From Streptomyces maremycinicus (GTDB taxonomy: Bacteria > Actinomycetota > Actinomycetes > Streptomycetales > Streptomycetaceae): a DNA stretch of 64,000 nt. Positions 58,469 through 64,000 of the stretch are shown piece after piece (positions within the stretch are counted from its first letter, which is position 1; the number at the start of each line of letters is the position of its first letter). A program made the position numbers and the translations under genes. The DNA is taken from contig NZ_BBYG01000012.1 in NCBI RefSeq assembly GCF_001184025.1, forward strand, positions 372,001 to 436,000, written 5' to 3'. The notes beneath the pieces were generated by a model. That model was not told the origin of the DNA, did not search any database, and saw only the letters and a program-made list of their open reading frames with translations.

Positions 58469-59848
58469 GTGACTCTGTGGACCTCTCTGGAACCGGCCGC
58501 TGCGACCGTGGACCCCGGCGGCACTACGACCGTACGGCTGCGGGTGCGCAACACCGGTGACGTCGTCGACGAGTACCGCTTCGAGCCGGTGGGCGCGGTG
58601 GCGCCCTGGACGGTGGTGGAGCCGCAGACGCTGCGCCTCTTCCCCGGTACGACGGGCACGGTCGACCTGACCTTCGCCCCGCCGCGCACCCCGGACGCCA
58701 CGGCCGGACCCAACCCCTACGCGGTGCGCATCACGCCCACCGAACACCCCGAGGCCGTCACGGTCCCCGAGGGGAACCTGACGATCACGCCGTTCACCGA
58801 GGTACGGGCCGAACTGGTGCCGCCGACGGTGAAGGGCCGCTTCCGCGGCCGGCCCCGGCTGGCGATCGACAACATCGGCAACACCCGGCTGACGGCCTCC
58901 GTCGCGGGCAACGACATGGGCGACCACCTCGGGTACGAGATCCGGCCCGGCAGTGTGCAGATCGAGCCGGGTCGGGCGGTGTTCGTCGACACGACGCTGC
59001 GTCCGCGCCAGATCATCTGGTTCGGCTCGAAGGAGCTGCGGCCGTACACGCTGAACGTGCAGCGGTCGGGCGCGGTGCCGCTCGCGGTGGACGGCACGTT
59101 CGTGCAGCGCGGGTTCCTGCCGCGCTGGCTGGCGACCGCGCTCAGTCTGACGATGGCCCTGGCGATCGCGTTCGTGATGATCTGGCTGGCGTACAAGCCG
59201 CAGGTCACGACCAGCGCCAGTGAGAAGCTCGCGGAGACCGGCAGCACGGCGCTGCCCAGCCCGTCCGTGTCCGCGCCGTCCGCGCCGAAGGTGGACGCCT
59301 CCGCCGCGCCGCTGCCCGAGCAGCAGACGCCGTCCGCCCCGGCCGTCGAGGAGGACGGCGGCGGCGGTTCCGGATCCGGCGGCTCCACGGGGTCGGGCGG
59401 CGGCAGCGGCAGCGGATCCGGCGGTTCGGGCGACACGAAGACGACGGCTCCGGTACCCGGTGCCGTGATCATCGGCACGGGCTCGGACCGCTGCATCGAC
59501 ATCACCGGCGCCCAGAACGGCAAGGGCAAGGACGGCACCCCGCTCCAGCTGTGGGACTGCGCCGGGTCGGCCAACCAGAAGTGGGTGTTCAAGAGCGACG
59601 GCACCGTGCGCGCGCTCGGCCTGTGCATGGACGTCGCCTGGGGCTCGAAGGACGACGGCGCGGTCATCCAGGTGGCGAACTGCTCCGGCAACCCCGCCCA
59701 GCAGTGGGTGCTGAGCCAGTACGGCGACCTGGTCAACCCGCAGGCCGACAAGTGCATCGACGCCAAGGACCAGGGCACCGGCAACGGCACCAAGCTCCAG
59801 CTGTGGACGTGCTCGGGGACGCCCAACCAGAAGTGGCGCGCGGAGTAG
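58469..59848 (+). CDS. Membrane-anchored ricin-type lectin protein
   Basis: The 459-residue protein is a paralogue of the preceding gene: the first ~250 residues, including the beta-sandwich region and the transmembrane segment (WLATALSLTMALAIAFVMIWLAY), are nearly the same. The C-terminus differs: after a Gly/Ser linker there is a ricin B-type beta-trefoil (~325-459) with three QxW-like repeats (SANQKWVF, PAQQWVLS, PNQKWRAE) and paired Cys. It should expose a sugar-binding domain outside the membrane while the conserved N-terminal domain stays in the cytoplasm. Its place beside CIS genes suggests docking of the particle at the envelope (inference). Confidence 0.85.
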   Translation: MTLWTSLEPAAATVDPGGTTTVRLRVRNTGDVVDEYRFEPVGAVAPWTVVEPQTLRLFPGTTGTVDLTFAPPRTPDATAGPNPYAVRITPTEHPEAVTVPEGNLTITPFTEVRAELVPPTVKGRFRGRPRLAIDNIGNTRLTASVAGNDMGDHLGYEIRPGSVQIEPGRAVFVDTTLRPRQIIWFGSKELRPYTLNVQRSGAVPLAVDGTFVQRGFLPRWLATALSLTMALAIAFVMIWLAYKPQVTTSASEKLAETGSTALPSPSVSAPSAPKVDASAAPLPEQQTPSAPAVEEDGGGGSGSGGSTGSGGGSGSGSGGSGDTKTTAPVPGAVIIGTGSDRCIDITGAQNGKGKDGTPLQLWDCAGSANQKWVFKSDGTVRALGLCMDVAWGSKDDGAVIQVANCSGNPAQQWVLSQYGDLVNPQADKCIDAKDQGTGNGTKLQLWTCSGTPNQKWRAE

Positions 59849-59854
59849 CCGCGG

Positions 59855-59889
59855 CGGCCGGGTGAGCCCCGTCCGGGCTCACCCGGCCG
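59855..59889. terminator. Bidirectional stem-loop
   Basis: A perfect 15-bp inverted repeat (59855-59869 and 59875-59889) with a 5-nt loop lies between the convergent lectin and AAA+ ATPase genes; its end touches the ATPase stop codon. Confidence 0.85.
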
Positions 59890-59890
59890 G

Positions 59891-62095
59891 TCACCAGTTG
59901 GCTTCGCCCGGCACCAGCCGGCCCGCCTTGCGGTACTCGCGACGGGCCCCCTCCAGCAGGTCGCCGTCGCCGACCGGTTCGTCGCGTCCGGCGGCGAGGT
60001 AGGCGGCGGTGACGACCGCGCTGCGGATGGAACCGCCGGCCAGCTCGAAGTCCTTGGCGAGCGGCCCGGGATCGACGTCGGCGGCGCACGGCACATGGCT
60101 CAGCCCGTGCCGCCACAGCGCGAGCCGCTGCCCGGCGTCGGGGAACGGGAAGTCGACCACCAGGTCCAGGCGGCGGGTGAAGGCGTCGTCGATGTTGGCG
60201 CGCAGGTTGGTGGTGAGCAGCGCGATGCCGTCGAAGGACTCCAGCCGCTGGAGCAGGTAGGCGCTCTCCATGTTGGCGTACTTGTCGTGCGCGTCCTTCA
60301 CCTCCGACCGCTTCCCGAAGACGGCGTCGGCCTCGTCGAACAGCAGCACGGCGTCGGTGCGGTCGGCCTCGGAGAAGATGCGCTCCAGGTTCTTCTCGGT
60401 CTCGCCGACGTACTTGTCGACGACCGAGGAGAGCTGGACGACGTAGAGGTCGAGGCCGAGTTCGGCGGCGACCACCTCGGCGGACAGCGTCTTGCCGGTG
60501 CCGGACTCGCCCGCGAACAGCCCGAGCACACCCCGGCCGCGCCCGCCGCCGGCGCTGAGCCGCCAGTCGCCGAGCACCCGGTCGCGGTGCCGGGCGCGCA
60601 GGGCGAGCTCGTGCAGCTGGGTCAGCGGCCGCTCGGGCAGCACGAGGTCCTGCCAGCCGACGTCCGGCCGGATCCGCCGCGCGTGCCGTTCCAGCCCGGA
60701 CGCCGATTGCTGTCGCGCGGCCAGCCGCACGTGGTCGGCGGTGAGCGGCCCGCCCTCGAAGGCGGCCAGCACGGACGCGGCCCGCGCGGCCCGGGCGACC
60801 CGCTCGCCGCCGAGGCGGTAGGGGGCGACGGTGGCGGCGAGGTCGAAGCCGGGGGCGGCGGCGGGCGGGCAGGCGGCCTCCAGCGAGGCCGCCCAGGCGG
60901 CCGTCCCGCCGGCCCGGCGGCGCGGTGCCTCCAGGACCAGCGGATCGTGGGTGGACCAGTGCGGGTCGTAGGGGCGCGGGTCCGTGAGCAGGACGGTGAC
61001 GTCCGCCGCGTCGGCCAACGTGCCGATCAGCGGCCCCGGCTGGTCGGGCAGCCCGGACAGCACGACCGCCAGCCCGCCGAGCCGTGCCTCGCGCAGCAGG
61101 CCGGGCACGCGGTCGTCGGGCCCGGTGAAGCGGAGGGCGCCGACACCGGCGGCGCGCAGGGCCGAGGTGATGGCGGCGAGGCCGTCGCCCTCGCGGTGCT
61201 CGCGCAGATAGGCGGTGAGCGGGCCGCCGTCCCGCAGCCGGTGCGCCAGCCGCCGGACGAACTCCTCGTCGTCCACGGGCAGCGGCGGGGGCAGCGGGTG
61301 CAGGTGTCCGTGCAGGGCGGCGTCCGGGGTGTCGTCGCCGAGAAGGTGGGCGAGCAACCGGTCCGGGACGCGCAACGAGCGGGACAGGAAGGGCCGTTCG
61401 GGCTCCTCCACGTCCAGCAGGCCGAACGCGCGCAGCGGTGCCGAGGAGTGGAAGCGGGCGCGGGCCGCGGCCCGGTGGGCGGGCGCCCCGCACAGTTCCA
61501 GGGCGAGGCCCACGGTGGCCCGCCGCCTGCTCACGTCGTCGTTGAGATACCCGTAGAGCGGTTCGAAGTCGCGGTCCAGATCGGGGGCGAGGGCGATCAG
61601 GAGGATCGCGGCGTCCAGTTCGGTGAGCCGGAGCCGGGCGGCGAGAGCGCTGAGCGAGTCGACCGGGCCCGCCTCGGGCCCGGGGCCCGCCGCCCGCGCC
61701 TCTGCCGGTGTCTCGCCCTGTGCCGGTGCCACACCGTGCCCGGTGTCGGCCGGACCGCCGCCGAGCAGATGACGGACCGCCTCCTCGGACAGGTACAGCC
61801 CGCGCAGCGGATCGGCGGCCGTCGGGTCCACGGCGGCCCGCCGGTCGACGAGGGCACCGACCCGGTCCCGCAGGGCGCCGAGCCGGACGAGCAACGCGGC
61901 ACTCCCGTCCCCCGGAGCGTCGGCCACGCCCGCCCGGGCATGGACCGCCCGGGCATGGACCGCCTCGGCATCGACGGCCCCGGCGGCGGCCGCCACCGCG
62001 TCGGCATCGGCGCCGGACGCGAACGGCTCGGTGCCGGCTGCGGCCGGGCCGGTGGCGGGGGCGGGGGCGGACGCCGAGGCGGGCGCGCCGGTCAC
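59891..62095 (-). CDS. cis15: CIS AAA+ ATPase
   Basis: The 734-residue protein has a disordered Ala-rich N-terminus (~60 residues), a long helical region (~70-470), and one AAA+ module: Walker A GESGTGKT (~525), Walker B LLFDEADAVFG (~585), sensor LLTTNLRANID and arginine-finger region FTRRLD. It matches the ATPase conserved in CIS loci and needed for assembly or recycling. GTG 62095 overlaps the stop codon of the DUF4255 gene (GTGA). Confidence 0.93.
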   Translation of the reverse strand: MTGAPASASAPAPATGPAAAGTEPFASGADADAVAAAAGAVDAEAVHARAVHARAGVADAPGDGSAALLVRLGALRDRVGALVDRRAAVDPTAADPLRGLYLSEEAVRHLLGGGPADTGHGVAPAQGETPAEARAAGPGPEAGPVDSLSALAARLRLTELDAAILLIALAPDLDRDFEPLYGYLNDDVSRRRATVGLALELCGAPAHRAAARARFHSSAPLRAFGLLDVEEPERPFLSRSLRVPDRLLAHLLGDDTPDAALHGHLHPLPPPLPVDDEEFVRRLAHRLRDGGPLTAYLREHREGDGLAAITSALRAAGVGALRFTGPDDRVPGLLREARLGGLAVVLSGLPDQPGPLIGTLADAADVTVLLTDPRPYDPHWSTHDPLVLEAPRRRAGGTAAWAASLEAACPPAAAPGFDLAATVAPYRLGGERVARAARAASVLAAFEGGPLTADHVRLAARQQSASGLERHARRIRPDVGWQDLVLPERPLTQLHELALRARHRDRVLGDWRLSAGGGRGRGVLGLFAGESGTGKTLSAEVVAAELGLDLYVVQLSSVVDKYVGETEKNLERIFSEADRTDAVLLFDEADAVFGKRSEVKDAHDKYANMESAYLLQRLESFDGIALLTTNLRANIDDAFTRRLDLVVDFPFPDAGQRLALWRHGLSHVPCAADVDPGPLAKDFELAGGSIRSAVVTAAYLAAGRDEPVGDGDLLEGARREYRKAGRLVPGEANW

Positions 62096-62766
62096 GGCCG
62101 GTCCGTGCGGTGGGCGCCGGCCTCGCGGGCGGCGCGGGCCGCGGCCACCTGGTGGGGACGGTGGGCACGCTCGCCGGACTCCGGCGGGTCGCCGTCCATC
62201 CCGCGCAGGCGGACCGCCGCGCCCTCCGTGACCGGCGGCCCCGCGTCGTACTCGGGGTAGGCCGGGAAGGGCGCCGTGACCACCAGGTCCAGCGACGGCT
62301 TCAGCTCACCGCCGAGGGCGGACCAGATCTCGGCCAGGGAACGCGACTCGGTCTGGATGCCGGCCACCGTCACGGGCATCGCGAGCCCCAACGCGCGCAG
62401 CGAGCCGGGAAGCTCGTCGGCCGGCAGCATCTCGCGCGGCAGCAGCGTCGCCAACACGGCCGACAGCAGGCGATGTTCGTCCTGCGGGGTCCGCGTCCAG
62501 GCGGTCACCAGGTACGACAGCCGGAACCAGCGCGGCGGTTGACGGCGCTTGACCACGATGTCCCGCTCGTCCCGCACCGCCATCTGGCCGCGCTGCCGAC
62601 GGGTCACGTCCTCACGGATGTCGTACAAGTAGGTGTTGATCACAGGGGCGTTGCGCCGGGCCGCCCAGTCCCGGGTCGGGGCCTCGAAGGAGACGTCGAT
62701 CCCGGATCCCGCGAGGGCGCCGCCCGCGAGCAGCTCTTTGAGGACCTCGTCCACCTCGTGGATCAC
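62092..62766 (-). CDS. cis16: CIS DUF4255 (Pvc16-like) tube-terminator protein
   Basis: The 224-residue product starts VIHEVDEVLKELLAGG with APVINTYLYDIREDVTRR and YLVTAWTRTPQDEHRLLSAVLATLLPREMLP, the pattern of DUF4255/Pvc16_N proteins that cap the distal end of CIS tubes. GTG 62766 has GAGGAG 8 nt upstream. It is translationally coupled to the AAA+ ATPase. Confidence 0.92.
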   Translation of the reverse strand: MIHEVDEVLKELLAGGALAGSGIDVSFEAPTRDWAARRNAPVINTYLYDIREDVTRRQRGQMAVRDERDIVVKRRQPPRWFRLSYLVTAWTRTPQDEHRLLSAVLATLLPREMLPADELPGSLRALGLAMPVTVAGIQTESRSLAEIWSALGGELKPSLDLVVTAPFPAYPEYDAGPPVTEGAAVRLRGMDGDPPESGERAHRPHQVAAARAAREAGAHRTDRP

Positions 62767-62858
62767 CGTCGTGCTCCTCAACTTGCCTTGCCACACCCAC
62801 CGTCCGACGATCGTGCCCCGGACGGCCCCGGATCCGCAGGCACGACAGGGTCGGCGGC

Positions 62859-62878
62859 CGGGCAGGGCATGCTGCCCG
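62859..62878 (-). terminator. Short stem-loop behind the LuxR gene
   Basis: A 7-bp stem with a 6-nt loop (62859-62865 and 62872-62878) lies between the regulator stop codon and the DUF4255 start. Confidence 0.45.
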
Positions 62879-62905
62879 CGTGTCCGCCTTCGATTGCCCG
62901 TTCGG

Positions 62906-63616
62906 TCAGATGTAGCCTTCCCGCAGGGCATATGCCACAGCGTGCGCCCGGTTGCGCAGATGCAACCGCGTCGTGAGTCCGTGCATGACGTTCTTGACGG
63001 TTCGTTCGGAGTAGGACAGCTTGCTGGCGATCTCTCCGGTGTCCAGGCCCTCGGCGACCAGCCGCAGGACGTCCACCTCCCGTGGCGCGAGTCCCAGGGA
63101 GGGGGCGCCGGGCCGGCCCGCCGCACCGCGATGCAGCGTGCCCACCTGGCTGATGAGCCTGCCCAGCAGGTCGGCGGGCAGGTCGCCGACACCGCGGTGG
63201 GCGGCCAGCACCGCCTGCACCAGCCGGTGCGCGGTGGCCTCTCGACGCCAGACGATGGCCCCGACCCCGCATTCGATGACGTCCAGGAGTTCCGTCTCAC
63301 GGATCGTGCCCACGACGAGCACCGCCCGCGCGCCCTCGCTGCGCACGATCCGCCGCAGCCGGCCCAGCGCCCCCTCGTCGAGGGTGTCCTCGATCAGCAG
63401 CGCCACCGTGCCGGCGGCCGCCGAGACCTCCTCGCGGACCTCGACCTCGGGACGCCCGCGCAACTGGCTGACGGCGCCCTCGCGGGAGATCGGGTCCGGT
63501 GCCTGGACGGCCACGGGAATCCGCCGCCGGGTGCCGAGGACGGGGTCCGCGACGGCGGCGCCCGTCGCGGCGATACCCGCGACGCCGGTCTCTGGTGTCC
63601 GTGGTGAGCTGAGCAA
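62906..63616 (-). CDS. LuxR-type response regulator-like transcription factor
   Basis: The 236-residue protein has a receiver-like N-terminal part (~30-145: VALLIEDTLDEGALGRLRRIV, VLVVGTIRETELLDVIECGVGAIVWR) without an obvious phospho-acceptor Asp, and a C-terminal LuxR/GerE HTH (~170-232: LAPREVDVLRLVAEGLDTGEIASKLSYSERTVKNVMH). It is likely a regulator of the CIS locus because it is the first gene of the ATPase-side minus-strand cluster. The TTG start at 63616 is preceded by GGGGGAA. Confidence 0.87.
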   Translation of the reverse strand: MLSSPRTPETGVAGIAATGAAVADPVLGTRRRIPVAVQAPDPISREGAVSQLRGRPEVEVREEVSAAAGTVALLIEDTLDEGALGRLRRIVRSEGARAVLVVGTIRETELLDVIECGVGAIVWRREATAHRLVQAVLAAHRGVGDLPADLLGRLISQVGTLHRGAAGRPGAPSLGLAPREVDVLRLVAEGLDTGEIASKLSYSERTVKNVMHGLTTRLHLRNRAHAVAYALREGYI

Positions 63617-63913
63617 CCGTTTCCCCCAAGTTCACGGGCCCGCCGTCCGATGGGGTCCGGTGACGGGTGGGTCCCGTCCAGACTTCTGGGACATCAGCGG
63701 CGCGCGCAATCGTGGAGCACCACGAGGGGGACCACGAGAGCAAGCCTTCAGGCACCACGGTTCACCTGCATCGTCGCAGGTCAGAGCCCTTTCGTTCGTC
63801 GCGTACGAGGCCACCGTGAGCCTCGCCACAACGGCCGCGTGGACCCGTACCGAACCACACGACCTCTACGTGTACATGGACAAGTCCGATGTGCCCGACA
63901 GCAGGAGGCAGGG
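63617..63913. other. Gene-free divergent promoter region
   Basis: Nothing coding is supported in these 297 bp between two divergent regulator genes. A GAGGAGG-like AGGAGGCAGGG ribosome site for the plus-strand gene lies at the right end. I see no convincing promoter hexamers. Confidence 0.5.
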
Positions 63914-64000
63914 ATGACCGGACCGTTGCGGGAACGCGAGGACGCGCACGCGCTGCTCACGGCGGAGGCGGAGCGGGCCCGGACCGGCCAGGGCCGTCTC
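63914..64000 (+). CDS. LAL-family LuxR regulator, N-terminus (partial)
   Basis: ATG 63914 follows AGGAGG. The 29 visible residues (PLREREDAHALLTAEAERARTGQGRL) match the start of the AAA-type ATPase domain of large ATP-binding LuxR (LAL) regulators, which normally continues into a Walker A motif. The rest is outside the window. Confidence 0.7.
   Translation, partial: MTGPLREREDAHALLTAEAERARTGQGRL

Noticed and set aside
41708..62766. An integrated prophage
   Set aside because: Tail-like genes are present, but no capsid, portal, terminase, integrase or lysis genes; the AAA+ ATPase and DUF4255 proteins are typical of contractile injection systems.

Overview
This 64 kb window is from a high-GC actinomycete, almost certainly Streptomyces. 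The signs are very G/C-rich third codon positions, frequent GTG and TTG starts, GTGA/ATGA gene overlaps, several apparently leaderless genes with a TANNNT box 6-7 nt before the start codon, an XRE-DUF5753/DUF397/ATPase triplet, an LAETG sortase-E-type substrate, and a Streptomyces-type contractile injection system (CIS). No rRNA, CRISPR array or intact transposase is visible.

1-11.2 kb holds housekeeping and signalling genes: the end of a PLP aminotransferase, a membrane protein, a secreted SH3 protein, a membrane SpoIIE-type phosphatase, an unrecognised 501-aa protein, a 168-bp MITE-like inverted repeat, an HTH/TPR regulator preceded by a perfect 14-bp palindrome, a two-gene ArsP-type permease plus His-rich TIGR03943 partner, a GAF-ANTAR protein and a lipoprotein. 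11.4-13.9 kb carries a threonyl-tRNA synthetase paralogue without TGS and editing domains, preceded by an 18-residue leader peptide with three consecutive Thr codons and a perfect terminator hairpin (a transcription attenuator), then a nucleoside hydrolase.

14-41 kb is mostly secreted, envelope and metabolic genes: LAETG surface protein, GH13 glucosidase, subtilase, DUF4142 protein, O-methyltransferase with an orphan HxlR-like operator, MOSC protein, a transporter/small membrane protein/M20 peptidase operon, M23 peptidase, GH26 hydrolase, a TerD protein fused to a PD-(D/E)XK-like domain, a lysyl oxidase and an LCP ligase. Between these are four gene ruins, each with internal deletions or fusions: carboxylesterase, membrane protein, ThrE exporter and GNAT acetyltransferase.

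At 41475-41547 lies an apparently unannotated tRNA-Gly(UCC). It has all the expected GlyRS identity positions and an encoded CCA, but position 55 in the T-loop is G instead of U, a feature known from staphylococcal tRNA-Gly dedicated to peptidoglycan bridges. It sits between an LCP cell-wall gene and the CIS locus, with its own terminator.

41.7-64 kb is a CIS locus. The minus-strand operon runs from the sheath (54.9-56.5 kb) through a tube protein, two small assembly genes, a 1331-aa disordered protein with 17 QR-centred motifs, a second tube protein, LysM adaptor, spike, gp25, baseplate J and tail-I proteins to a zinc-ribbon/transmembrane/discoidin-like protein. Two divergent plus-strand paralogues share an N-terminal domain and a membrane anchor but end in different sugar- or wall-binding modules. 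They are followed by the AAA+ ATPase, a DUF4255 cap protein, a LuxR-type regulator and the start of a divergent LAL-type regulator. No PAAR tip protein is visible.
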